Part shown: positions 1-8,189 of the stretch, one piece after another
How positions within the stretch are numbered: position 1 is the first letter of the stretch
Layout of the letters: each line of letters begins with the position of its first letter
Source: Albidovulum sp. bin36
GTDB taxonomy: Bacteria; Pseudomonadota; Alphaproteobacteria; Rhodobacterales; Rhodobacteraceae
Reading direction: 5' to 3'
Assembly: GCA_002238565.1 (NCBI GenBank)
Contig: MPMP01000018.1
Location: forward strand, 1-64,000
DNA length: 64,000 bases
The notes under the pieces: model-generated
What the model saw: the letters and a program-made list of their open reading frames with translations, nothing else
Told to the model about the DNA's origin: nothing
Database searches by the model: none
Translations under genes and position numbers: made by a program

Positions 1-276
1 TATCAGGTGCAGGCGCCCGTACTGGATGCGCAGGCCCCAGCCGATCCAATCGTCCAGGGCCGCGCATTTGAGCGCGGCGGCCGAGAAGGAGGCCAGGGCC
101 ACCCAGTCGCCGTCGCCGAAATCTCCGGCAGACCAGATGCTCTCGCCGATCCTGGGTCCGGCCCCCAGATAGTGGTGGCGGTCCATGAGCTCGTTGAAGC
201 GGGGCTCCATCTCCCGCGCAACCGGCTCAACTCGCAACTCCGAAAGATCCATGGCATCCATGATTCGCAACTCCAT
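1..276 (-). CDS. DUF4338 (DruA-like) protein, N-terminal part, cut by window edge
   Basis: A minus-strand frame is open from an ATG at 276 to the first base of the window (92 codons) and runs off the left edge. It reads RFNELMDRHHYLGAGPRIGE near residues 27-46 and then LKCAALDDWIGWGLRIQYGR. These match the HHYLG and CA-RD-WIGW signatures of the DUF4338 family, known from transposase-associated proteins and from DruA of the Druantia anti-phage system. A second in-frame ATG at 261 has a GGAG about nine bases upstream and may be the true start. The function cannot be decided from this fragment: transposon accessory protein and defence protein are both possible. Family recognition is by eye from the conserved motifs. 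Confidence 0.6.
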   Translation of the reverse strand, partial: MELRIMDAMDLSELRVEPVAREMEPRFNELMDRHHYLGAGPRIGESIWSAGDFGDGDWVALASFSAAALKCAALDDWIGWGLRIQYGRLHLI

Positions 277-427
277 CCGGCGACCAATCTACGCGGCGGA
301 GACGAAGGAGTCCAGACTTTTTGTGAAGATCAAGCCGGAATTGAACCCAGCATCGAAAAAAAATTTGCCCTGGGCGTTGCGCGAATGCGTTTATCCGGCG
401 ACTCCCGCTTTCACTCGGTGAAGAAAG

Positions 428-1024
428 TCATCGGGCATACGCTGCTGCACCGTTCGTCAAAAGTGGCTGAAAGAACTTTCTTGCTTTTACTCCGCCATAT
501 TGACGAACAGCTTTGGCAAGCGCCTTCGCATCCGCATGTGATGCGCGTTTTTTCACGCTCTCAAGCAGAGAAGGTTTCGGCTCGGCGAGACTGTCTATGT
601 TGTCCACAAGATCAACGAGCAAAAACTCCTCGGAGAGCGCTCTGGGGAAGTGAGGCTTCACCCAAAAATCAAACTCGCGCTTGCCAAGCCAGAAGTGTCC
701 ATGGCGCTTGTGATTATAGACAACCGTTTTGTTGTAGAGCTGGGTGGTACCCACTCCCAACGCGTTGTAAGCATTGGGCGAGGTCAGCAGAAAGCGATGA
801 TCTTTTAGAAACGCTTCAACCAGTTTCTTATCATCGGCAGGCGCTGCGCCAAAGATTGTCTGTCGGGGATAATAGTATAGTCCGCCCGCCAGCTTGGTGA
901 GCGTTCCCTCTTCCACCAAATGCTTCAGATGCCGGTCCACGGCTTTTGACCACGTCAAGAGATCGGCACGCCGATAGACCTGCCCTGGGCGAAGATGCTT
1001 TTTCAGTTCGTTCAATGCGCTCAT
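428..1024 (-). CDS. AbiEi-like type IV antitoxin / DUF6088 family protein
   Basis: Encodes about 198 residues from the ATG at 1024; in-frame starts at 1069 and 1150 would lengthen it but add nothing family-like. The N-terminus (SALNELKKHLRPGQVYRRAD) has the winged-helix look of AbiEi-type antitoxins. It is followed by a G-L-Y-Y-P segment and the middle signature FLLTSPNAYNALGVGTTQLY, typical of DUF6088/AbiEi proteins. Such proteins normally repress their own operon and neutralise an AbiEii nucleotidyltransferase toxin encoded just downstream. Here the downstream gene is instead the DUF4338 gene at the window edge and no nucleotidyltransferase is visible, so this may be an orphan antitoxin. 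Confidence 0.7.
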   Translation of the reverse strand: MSALNELKKHLRPGQVYRRADLLTWSKAVDRHLKHLVEEGTLTKLAGGLYYYPRQTIFGAAPADDKKLVEAFLKDHRFLLTSPNAYNALGVGTTQLYNKTVVYNHKRHGHFWLGKREFDFWVKPHFPRALSEEFLLVDLVDNIDSLAEPKPSLLESVKKRASHADAKALAKAVRQYGGVKARKFFQPLLTNGAAAYAR

Positions 1025-1804
1025 AATTTCATGATAGCCGACTTTAACTTGAACTGAAAGATTTTTCATTGAAATTTCATGCAAATCAGCTAATGCGCAG
1101 CATGTCATGGAAGAAACATCGAAGTTACACGATTCTGTCCCTGATCTCATTAGGAATACGGTTCCATATCCAAGACGAGCGAGATACTTTGTCCTCTAAC
1201 TCTTAAGGACCACTGAACTGACAACGATCATACAAGCTATAGAACGTGGCGCACGCGATGTCCTAGCAAGCCTAGTGCCTGTTTGCCTAGCAGTCGAAAC
1301 TCTCTTTAGCCTAAACCCGCGCACCGACTGTTCCGTCGCGCATTTGCGGGATTGCCTATTTTTTCCCTTTTGCTAAACTCTTATTGTCGACTCCGGCCGC
1401 TTCGGCCCTTTCGGTCGTCCGTCAGTATCCTATCGCGGTCCGCCGTCCGGGTCCGCCGCGCTCTTTGGATGCCGGCCGGGTGAAGGAAGGGGCGGGGATC
1501 CGGGCATGACGAGCGAATCGCCGAGCGAATCGTCACAGTAACTTTTTGACCCGCGCTCCGCCTAACGGCTCAAGGGTGCGGCTCAAATTTAGTGTTCAAG
1601 CTGCCGCTCGCAATTGGAAAAAGCTAGGGAAACGGTCGTTCAGCTTGCTGCATAGACACGCTTCCTCGCCGCCTGTAACAAATTTGAGCCGTGCCCATGG
1701 CTTAACGGTTAAACGCCCAAGTTGACAATTTTGAGGTTCTCTGCAAGGCTTGCGCCCATGTCGCGCTGTCGCTCTGTCGCGTCGGCGGCGAGGAATATTC
1801 ATTT
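1025..1804. other. Intergenic, no gene recognised
   Basis: 780 bases between the AbiEi-like gene and the ABC importer. I see no protein-like frame and no RNA gene. It must carry the promoter of the importer operon; a TTGACA hexamer at 1722-1727 has no convincing -10 partner. It also holds the inverted repeat at 1579-1691. Confidence 0.4.
1579..1691. repeat. Inverted repeat, 12-bp arms, about 89 bp apart
   Basis: CGGCTCAAATTT at 1579-1590 is matched exactly by its reverse complement AAATTTGAGCCG at 1680-1691, upstream of the importer operon. The arms could be paired operator half-sites or the ends of a small mobile remnant. Nothing in between looks coding. Confidence 0.5.
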
Positions 1805-2824
1805 TTGAAGTCTAAAAGTCCAGTCGATGAAGTTTCCAGCGGGAAAGGCTTCGGGTTTCTTGAACGAAATCCGGGGTTGGTGCCGCCGCTAGGACTGCTA
1901 GTGCCGCTGATTCTCCTTGTCGCCCTTATCACGGTCGTCAATCCCGTTTTTCTCGACAGCAGGAATGTCTTCAACGTTTTTCGCCAGATCGCCATTTTCC
2001 TCGTTCTCGGCACGGGGATGACGATCGTCATGGCTGCGCGCGGTATCGATCTTTCGGTGGGTTCGACTGTGGCATTGACGGGCTGCATAGCGGGACTCAT
2101 CCTCAAGAGCAGCATTTTCGGCGAGGGGATTTCTTGGGCGCTCGCCATCGTCGCGGCGATCGGGGCGGGCGCGGCCGTCGGCTTGGTCAACGGATTCGCC
2201 GTCACTGCGTTCAAGGTGCCGCCGCTCATCGTGACGCTCGGAACTCTCACCGCCGTTCGTGGCCTCGCCTACCTCGTGATGGGCTCCGATCAGGTGCGAA
2301 ACTTCCCCGACGCGTTCCTCTGGATTGGGCAAGGCCGACTTTTCGGCCTGCCCGCCGCCGGCGCCATCGCGCTCGCCGTGGTGCTTCTAGGCGCCTTCAT
2401 CATGAACAGCACTCGATTCGGAACCTACGTGCTCGCCGTTGGCGGGGACCGCAGCGCCGCCATCCGCGCCGGTATCCGCGTGCGCCGGTACGAAATGGGC
2501 GCCTATATCATCTGCGGCGCGCTGGCGGGGCTGGCCGGCGCCATGCTGGTGGCCCGCCTCAATGCGGCGCAGGCCGTCCTCGGCGCCACAATGGAACTTC
2601 ACGCGATCGCCGTGGTGGTTCTCGGCGGAACGTTTCTTTTCGGGGGATACGCTACGCTATTGGGCACGTTTTTCGGCGCCGTTTTTCTCGGCATCGCCGA
2701 AAACGGGCTGCTTCTAATGGGCGTGCCGTTCTACTGGCAGCAAATCGTTATCGGAACTACGCTTGTCGTCGCGGTCGCCATTCAACTCTACCGCTTCCGC
2801 CGCCAGGGCATGGCGAGCGGCTGA
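1805..2824 (+). CDS. CUT2-family sugar ABC transporter permease (RbsC-like)
   Basis: Inner-membrane channel subunit of a ribose/xylose-type ABC importer, 339 residues, the usual RbsC length. The start is a TTG at 1805. There are eight to ten hydrophobic segments. The family signature GMTIVMAARGIDLSVGSTVA lies near residues 68-90, and the cytoplasmic coupling region around TRFGTYVLAVGGDRSAAIRA lies near residues 203-222. It is first in a three-gene set with a binding protein 55 bases downstream and an ATPase after that. The substrate is not readable from the permease; the family carries pentoses, other monosaccharides, autoinducer-2 and polyols. Confidence 0.88.
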   Translation: MKSKSPVDEVSSGKGFGFLERNPGLVPPLGLLVPLILLVALITVVNPVFLDSRNVFNVFRQIAIFLVLGTGMTIVMAARGIDLSVGSTVALTGCIAGLILKSSIFGEGISWALAIVAAIGAGAAVGLVNGFAVTAFKVPPLIVTLGTLTAVRGLAYLVMGSDQVRNFPDAFLWIGQGRLFGLPAAGAIALAVVLLGAFIMNSTRFGTYVLAVGGDRSAAIRAGIRVRRYEMGAYIICGALAGLAGAMLVARLNAAQAVLGATMELHAIAVVVLGGTFLFGGYATLLGTFFGAVFLGIAENGLLLMGVPFYWQQIVIGTTLVVAVAIQLYRFRRQGMASG

Positions 2825-2879
2825 CCGCGCAAGGCGCGGCCGGAAACAATGATGCCCGATTAACAGGGAAGGACCTGCA

Positions 2880-3896
2880 ATGAAAAAGTACCTGACAGGG
2901 ATCGTCGCGCAACTGGCGCTGGCGATCGGAATCGGCTCCGGCGCCTCGGCTGCCGACGAGAATCTGAAGATCGGCTTCGCGCCGCCCGTCTATGACACCC
3001 TGGATTACTTCGGACAATTCGCCGTAGCCTTCCAGGAGGAAATGGACAGCCAGGGCGTGCAAATCGAATTCACGGCCCGCGCCTCGGCGTCCGAAGCCAG
3101 TGTTCAGCAGCAGTTGGACATCGTTGACGATCTCATAACGCTCGGCATGGACTACATTATAGTCGGTCCCATCGATTATTTCGGCATCGTCCCTGCGCTG
3201 AAGGCGGCCAACGATGCGGGCATTCCGATCATCGTCGTGAACCATCTTGACGTGCATCCCGAGGATTCAGGCGTCGACGTGCTCGCCTATAGCGGCTACT
3301 CCCACGCGGAGGGCGGAGAGGTTACGGCCAATTGGGCGCTTGAGAACGTCCTGGCCGAAGGCGACAAAGTAGGGCTAATGTTCGCGGAGCCGGGAAACCA
3401 GATTTCCGAGCAGCGGGTTGGCACCGCGCGCGATATTTGGGCCGAGGCCGGCATCGAGATCGCGTTCGAACATTACGCCTACTGGGAACAGGCGCGCGCC
3501 TTCGACGCCACGGAGCGGCTTATCCTAGCCAATCCGGACGTAAAGGCGATCTATGCCGGCAACAGCTCCATGGCCATGGGCGTTGCCAGCGCCCTAAAGG
3601 GAATGGGCGAGGACAGCGTCGATGTCTTCGGCTTCGGGGCCGTGCCGCCTGAACTCGATATGATATGGGAAGGGCTAATTCGGGGATCCATCTTCCGCGA
3701 TAGCCAGTCCAGCGGCCGCTATATCGCCGATGCCATCGTTCGCCATTCGCGAGGCGAGGAAATCGAAAAGCAGTATCCGCTCGACATGGTGATGGTATCC
3801 TCCCGCGAGGACGTGCTTACGAAAGTGCCCGAGGGAGCTCTCCGCCTAATGGAAAACTGGCCGGATATCGAGAAGGAACTCGCGAGTGACGGCTGA
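2880..3896 (+). CDS. Periplasmic sugar-binding protein, CUT2/Peripla_BP_4 type
   Basis: Captures the substrate of the neighbouring permease in the periplasm. Encodes 338 residues. The ATG at 2880 follows an AGGGAAGGA ribosome-binding site. Residues 1-24 form a signal peptide with a charged start, a hydrophobic core and an ASA cleavage site. The mature protein begins with the LKIGFAPPVYDTLDYFG strand of ribose-binding-protein-like folds, and a hinge-region run DYIIVGPIDYFGIVPALKAA lies near residues 92-111. The long acidic QQLDIVDDLITLGMD helix is typical of the family. The 3' end overlaps the ATPase gene by 11 bases, so the two are probably translationally coupled. Ligand unknown. Confidence 0.87.
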   Translation: MKKYLTGIVAQLALAIGIGSGASAADENLKIGFAPPVYDTLDYFGQFAVAFQEEMDSQGVQIEFTARASASEASVQQQLDIVDDLITLGMDYIIVGPIDYFGIVPALKAANDAGIPIIVVNHLDVHPEDSGVDVLAYSGYSHAEGGEVTANWALENVLAEGDKVGLMFAEPGNQISEQRVGTARDIWAEAGIEIAFEHYAYWEQARAFDATERLILANPDVKAIYAGNSSMAMGVASALKGMGEDSVDVFGFGAVPPELDMIWEGLIRGSIFRDSQSSGRYIADAIVRHSRGEEIEKQYPLDMVMVSSREDVLTKVPEGALRLMENWPDIEKELASDG

Positions 3897-4686
3897 GTCG
3901 CATTCGTCTCAACCCTCCCTCGCCGCGGCGGGGGAGGCGCTCCTGTCGTTGCGTAACATCAAAAAATCCTTTGGCGGCGTGCAGGCGCTTCGCGGCGCCT
4001 CCATCGAAGTGGCGCGCGGAGAAGTGACGGCTCTCGTGGGCGACAACGGGGCCGGCAAGTCGACTCTCATCAAGGTCGTCATGGGCGTGCACACGCCGAC
4101 TTCCGGCAGCATCGTCTTCGAGGGGCAGGAAATTAGCGTCCCTAATCCGGAGGCCGCCCGCGGCCGAGGTATCGAGGCGATTTATCAGGATCTGGCATTG
4201 GTCGGCACATTCGACCTCGCTCAGAACTTTTTTCTCGGGCGCGAGCGCATGAAGTCGTACCTGGGCGGACTCATCAGGGTGCAGGACAAGGCGGGCATGC
4301 GGAAGGAGGCTCTCGAGGTTCTAACGAAGCGGGTCGGAATTCGCATCGGCAATCCATACGCGAACGCCTACGTTATGTCGGGCGGGCAGCGGCAGGCGGT
4401 CGCCATCGGTAGAGCCATTCATACCGACGCTCGGCTGATAATCATGGACGAGCCGACCGCTTCGCTCGGCGTGGAGGAAACCGATCGGGTGCTGACGATT
4501 ATCGAGCGTCTGCGCGACCAGGGTCTTACCGTGCTCATGGTCAGCCACAACCTCGAGCACGTATTCCGTTGCGCCGATTCCATCGCCGTCATGCATAGAG
4601 GCGAAGTCAATGCGCAGGTGCCCACCAACGCGGTCACCCGCCAGGATATCGTCGCGCGCATCATGGGTTCGCGCAGTGTTTCTTGA
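3886..4686 (+). CDS. CUT2-family sugar ABC transporter ATP-binding protein, single-domain
   Basis: ATPase subunit that powers the adjacent permease. Encodes 266 residues with one complete nucleotide-binding domain: Walker A GDNGAGKST near residue 51, signature MSGGQRQAVAIGRAI near residue 164, Walker B RLIIMDEPTASLG near residue 184, and a switch histidine in MVSHNLEHV. RbsA/XylG-type proteins of this family usually carry two fused domains of about 500 residues. This is the half-size FrcA-like form, which would act as a homodimer. It overlaps the binding-protein gene by 11 bases and ends the operon. Confidence 0.88.
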   Translation: MTAESHSSQPSLAAAGEALLSLRNIKKSFGGVQALRGASIEVARGEVTALVGDNGAGKSTLIKVVMGVHTPTSGSIVFEGQEISVPNPEAARGRGIEAIYQDLALVGTFDLAQNFFLGRERMKSYLGGLIRVQDKAGMRKEALEVLTKRVGIRIGNPYANAYVMSGGQRQAVAIGRAIHTDARLIIMDEPTASLGVEETDRVLTIIERLRDQGLTVLMVSHNLEHVFRCADSIAVMHRGEVNAQVPTNAVTRQDIVARIMGSRSVS

Positions 4687-5142
4687 ATACGCATAAGTCG
4701 CGCAGCCAGCCGCCCGATATCGCGGAAATCGGAAACAGTTCTCGATACTGAAGATCTGCGGCGGAGCTCCGAAGCACGGGACCCGGCGGCCCGAATCCAC
4801 GCGGAATAGACTATTGCGCCTTGGAAGAGCGGATTCGGACCGACGCAGTTTGGCGAGGGGCGAACCGGGCGGAATCAAAACGCAATTCCGGTCGGACGAG
4901 AAGCGCGGCGAAAATCCATGATCCCGCGCATTATTCAAGCCGCCGACAATTTTGGAATTTCCATCCGCCTCCCAATCTATTTTTTCCTCGCGGCGCATTG
5001 GGGCCGTCGAGGTCGCCATGTCCGCGTTAGCCGAATGGGGCAACTGCGCATTATGGCGCGGAATCAGGGGGGATGCCGGCCGAAGCGTACGAATTTAATT
5101 CTGTTTCATCCGCTTGGGCAGACGTCTCTCGAAGCGATTCGC
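4687..5142. other. Intergenic between convergent operons, no gene recognised
   Basis: 456 bases between the importer ATPase (plus) and the rhodanese gene (minus). Short open frames here are low-complexity with no family resemblance, and I see no clear terminator hairpin with a T-run. Confidence 0.4.
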
Positions 5143-6777
5143 CTAAATCGCGAACGAATCGCGCTCGCTGGTTGAAAGCCGGGAAACGAGACCCGTTTCC
5201 CAATCCAGGTATCTTCGCGAAGCCCGCATGTCGCCATCGTGCCGGCCTCTTGCAAAGCTAGCCTCGTCGACCGCATCGGATGCCGGGATTTCGATTCCCT
5301 TTCGAATTGGCGCGCCGGCGGAGCGAAGCGCCTCGAAGCCGCCTCGCACAACCGCGTAATCGCGGCCGCCCAGCCTTGAAAACTCGCGCGCCGCCAATTC
5401 CGCCTGCGGTCCGTCGCCTCCTAAGATAAGCCATCGGCAGGACGTAGATAGCTCTCGAATCCTCGGCCGGCTGCACCACGCGGATCCCTCGACGCAGGAC
5501 CGCGAAAATTGACCCGACGGACGAACGTCCAAAAGCCTGGCCGCACCCGAGCGAACTTCCGACAGGCAGCTCTCGGCATCCAGTTCGGCGCGATCGACGC
5601 TAGGAGGCTTCGGCTTTTCGGCCGCAGGCAAGCTCCGAATCTCGTCGTCGACAAAAGCCACTCGCGCATCATAGCCGAGAACGCGGAGCCAGAATGCCGC
5701 GACCGCGGCCCGCAGCCCCAGGCAATCGGCCAGCACCAGGCGAGATCGCATCACGCCTACGGCCAACTCTGTAGCTTGCAAGAGCTGGCCGGCTGCAAAT
5801 GGTCTAAAGGCATCGAGCGGATCCAAAGCCGTTTCTTCCTCTGACCGGACGTCGAAAAAGTAGGTCGTGCGACTTGGACAGCGCCGGAGATTCTCCGCTG
5901 AATTCGCATCCGCTATTGCAATCTTGAACTTTGAAATGAACTCTTTGGCGCGGCTACGCGTCTTTTCGGCCTGGCGGCCGGACAAATGCGGCATGCTCTC
6001 GGCCATTGCCCCACTCTCCAGTTCGCGACCGGCAAGAGCCCAGCCCTGCGTGCCGTTTTCAAGCGCAACGACCTCGCAAGTCGGCGCGACCAAAGCCAGG
6101 CTGCACGCGCCGATTATGCCCCGTGTTCGCCCCGCGCATGTAAGAACTATTGGCGCGTCGGTTGCGAGCGTCGAAAGCCGGTGAAGAATTTCGCCCGTCG
6201 GCATGCATGTCGCTCCCGGCACGGTCTTTTTCGCGAACTCGGCGGCGGGTCGGCAGTCAAGCAAGGAAAAGTCCTTTCCCTGCCTTTGCCACTCGTAAAG
6301 TTCCAACGGCTCGATCGTCGGCGGTTCAAAGCGTTCATACGCGAGTTCGCCGAGCGTCTTGGAGGGAACGTGCACGCCCTCGTAAAGCGTAAGGCCGCAT
6401 TGTTCCCAACCGGCGGTTCCGCCATCGACAACGGCGACGCTCGCATATCCCATGTCCTCGAGGATTTCGGCCGCGGCGAGCGCCGTCGCATCGCCGCCGT
6501 CGATAAGGAGCAGGGGAGCCGTTCGATTCGGAGCGAGTTCGCCGATGCGAGCTTCGAGAACGCTGTAGGGAAGCGATGCCGCGAACAAGGGATGCCCCTC
6601 CGAATGCGGACCCGACTCGCGCATGTCGAGAAAGCCGAGTTCCTCCCTGCCGCATACGAGCCTCTGCGCCGCTAGAGCTGAAATCTCCCGCGCCACGATC
6701 AGATTCCCGAAAGAATCGTCCGTTCGAATTCTCCAGGGCGAGTGGCCTTCATTGCGCCGATGCCGCCGACCCGGCAT
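5143..6777 (-). CDS. Four-domain rhodanese protein with a single active-site cysteine
   Basis: Encodes 544 residues with four rhodanese-like modules in tandem, at roughly residues 28-135, 155-260, 285-400 and 410-510. Only module 2 keeps the catalytic loop, LTCAGRTRG with Cys214. The matching loops read LIDGGDATA (module 1), LADCLGLRA (module 3) and LILGGDGPQ (module 4), with Asp or Leu at the cysteine position, so three modules look non-catalytic. Rhodaneses move sulfane sulfur from thiosulfate or persulfides to acceptors; the inactive modules may be structural or regulatory. It lies 22 bases after the MmgE/PrpD gene at 6800, so co-transcription is likely. The role in this island is unknown. 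Confidence 0.78.
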   Translation of the reverse strand: MPGRRHRRNEGHSPWRIRTDDSFGNLIVAREISALAAQRLVCGREELGFLDMRESGPHSEGHPLFAASLPYSVLEARIGELAPNRTAPLLLIDGGDATALAAAEILEDMGYASVAVVDGGTAGWEQCGLTLYEGVHVPSKTLGELAYERFEPPTIEPLELYEWQRQGKDFSLLDCRPAAEFAKKTVPGATCMPTGEILHRLSTLATDAPIVLTCAGRTRGIIGACSLALVAPTCEVVALENGTQGWALAGRELESGAMAESMPHLSGRQAEKTRSRAKEFISKFKIAIADANSAENLRRCPSRTTYFFDVRSEEETALDPLDAFRPFAAGQLLQATELAVGVMRSRLVLADCLGLRAAVAAFWLRVLGYDARVAFVDDEIRSLPAAEKPKPPSVDRAELDAESCLSEVRSGAARLLDVRPSGQFSRSCVEGSAWCSRPRIRELSTSCRWLILGGDGPQAELAAREFSRLGGRDYAVVRGGFEALRSAGAPIRKGIEIPASDAVDEASFARGRHDGDMRASRRYLDWETGLVSRLSTSERDSFAI

Positions 6778-6799
6778 GCGCGGCTCGTCCCTTCGCGAT

Positions 6800-8176
6800 T
6801 CATCCCTCGAACGACCGCAGAACTTGATCGCTGAACAGATCGTCGCTGTCGAACAAGGAACCCGCGAATGATTTCAATGTCTCCGCATCTTCGGCTTTCC
6901 TTGCCGCGAATTCGAAATTTGCCTGGGCCTTCGCGAGAATTTCCGAGCGCGGAAGCGGATCCTTCGCGCCGCCGCGCAATTGGCCCTGCCGCTCCTCGAC
7001 AACGCGTCCGTCCCTAAGCTCCGCTCGAACATGACCGGTGTAGTTCCTAGGATATTCGTTGTCGGGATCGATTTCGTAGAAAACTTTTCCGGCGAGCGAA
7101 ATCACATCCGGGTCGCGCACGGCTTCCACCGTGAATTGCGCCAGTCCAGCATCTCCGTAAACGAGACCGGCGGCGACGGCGTACGGCGAAGAGAACTTGG
7201 CGGCATAGGGAGCCGGCGGCGATTGCTTGAGCGAAAGCGGCTCCCAAAGACGATGAACCGTGCCCTCGCCGACTTCACAGGTAATTCTAACGATGTCCTT
7301 CGGAACGACGCCTCTGTTCCTGAGGCGCCTGGCGCAATCGATATAGGGCTGAGTCATCGTCCCGCATGCATATGGCTTGAATGCGACCCGGGCGCACTGC
7401 CATTCGGAATCCAGATCGGATGTCAGCGAGGCGAATTCTGGATTGATCGAAGGCGCGAACGCCGCGAACAGGCCGTGCGCGCCTTCGAAAACGGAGGCGG
7501 GCCCCCGGAAGCCCGCCGCGCCCATAGTCGCCGCTCGAATGCCCGACTGAGCCGCCCAGCCCGCGTGCATCCGCTTCGTCCAGCTGCCGTCGGCCAGGTA
7601 TTCGATAATGCCCGCCGCCATTGATCCCGCAACTCCCAAGGAATCCCGAATTTGCGGAACGGTTTGGCCCGTTGCAGCCGCCACGCCGGCCGACGCCGCC
7701 ATCGTTCCCAATACCGCGGTGGGGTGGAAGCCCGCCGTATGCATGCCCTTGCCGGCGACGATGCCAAGCCGGTTGGCGACTTCGATTCCGACGGCAAGGC
7801 CCTTCGCGACCGACTTCCTCGAAAGTCCGAATTGCTGGCCGACCGCTAAGAGCGCGGGAACGACCACCGCTCCGGAATGAACCGGGCAGCCCTCGAACGT
7901 ATTGTCGAAATCTTCGCCGTGCGCGCAAGTGCCGTTTATCGCCGCCGCCCCGTAGGGGTCGACGCCGTCCGCCGCCCCCCAGACGGCGCATTCGCCTTTC
8001 GAATCGAAGGCCTTCCTTACCGCTCGGCAGTAGTCCGCGTGCTGCGCCGCGACCGCCAGAGCGACCGTATCAATGACCGTGTCTTCGACGGCCACGCGCG
8101 CCGAACCGGGAATGTCATCCGCCGACAGGGCGGCTATCCATTCGGCCAGGATATGCGAACGCGTCCGATTCTTCAT
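6800..8176 (-). CDS. MmgE/PrpD family protein (paralogue 1)
   Basis: Encodes 458 residues, the normal length of the MmgE/PrpD family, which includes 2-methylcitrate dehydratase, cis-aconitate decarboxylase and iminodisuccinate epimerase. The family signature CAHGEDFDNTFEGCPVHSGA lies near residues 83-102, and the second-domain run FKPYACGTMTQPYIDCARRL lies near residues 267-286. It is 13 bases downstream of a second MmgE/PrpD gene with which it shares long matching stretches, indicating tandem duplication. It is followed closely by the rhodanese gene. The substrate cannot be assigned; a small di- or tricarboxylate is the family expectation. Confidence 0.87.
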   Translation of the reverse strand: MKNRTRSHILAEWIAALSADDIPGSARVAVEDTVIDTVALAVAAQHADYCRAVRKAFDSKGECAVWGAADGVDPYGAAAINGTCAHGEDFDNTFEGCPVHSGAVVVPALLAVGQQFGLSRKSVAKGLAVGIEVANRLGIVAGKGMHTAGFHPTAVLGTMAASAGVAAATGQTVPQIRDSLGVAGSMAAGIIEYLADGSWTKRMHAGWAAQSGIRAATMGAAGFRGPASVFEGAHGLFAAFAPSINPEFASLTSDLDSEWQCARVAFKPYACGTMTQPYIDCARRLRNRGVVPKDIVRITCEVGEGTVHRLWEPLSLKQSPPAPYAAKFSSPYAVAAGLVYGDAGLAQFTVEAVRDPDVISLAGKVFYEIDPDNEYPRNYTGHVRAELRDGRVVEERQGQLRGGAKDPLPRSEILAKAQANFEFAARKAEDAETLKSFAGSLFDSDDLFSDQVLRSFEG

Positions 8177-8189
8177 TCAGCCTGCCCGC

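Noticed and set aside
7..900. Long plus-strand open frame of 297 codons at the left edge
   Set aside because: It lies antisense to two minus-strand genes with recognisable motifs (DUF4338 and AbiEi-like) and has no family resemblance itself.
1722..1727. TTGACA as a -35 promoter box of the CUT2 importer
   Set aside because: No convincing -10 hexamer lies 16-18 bases downstream.
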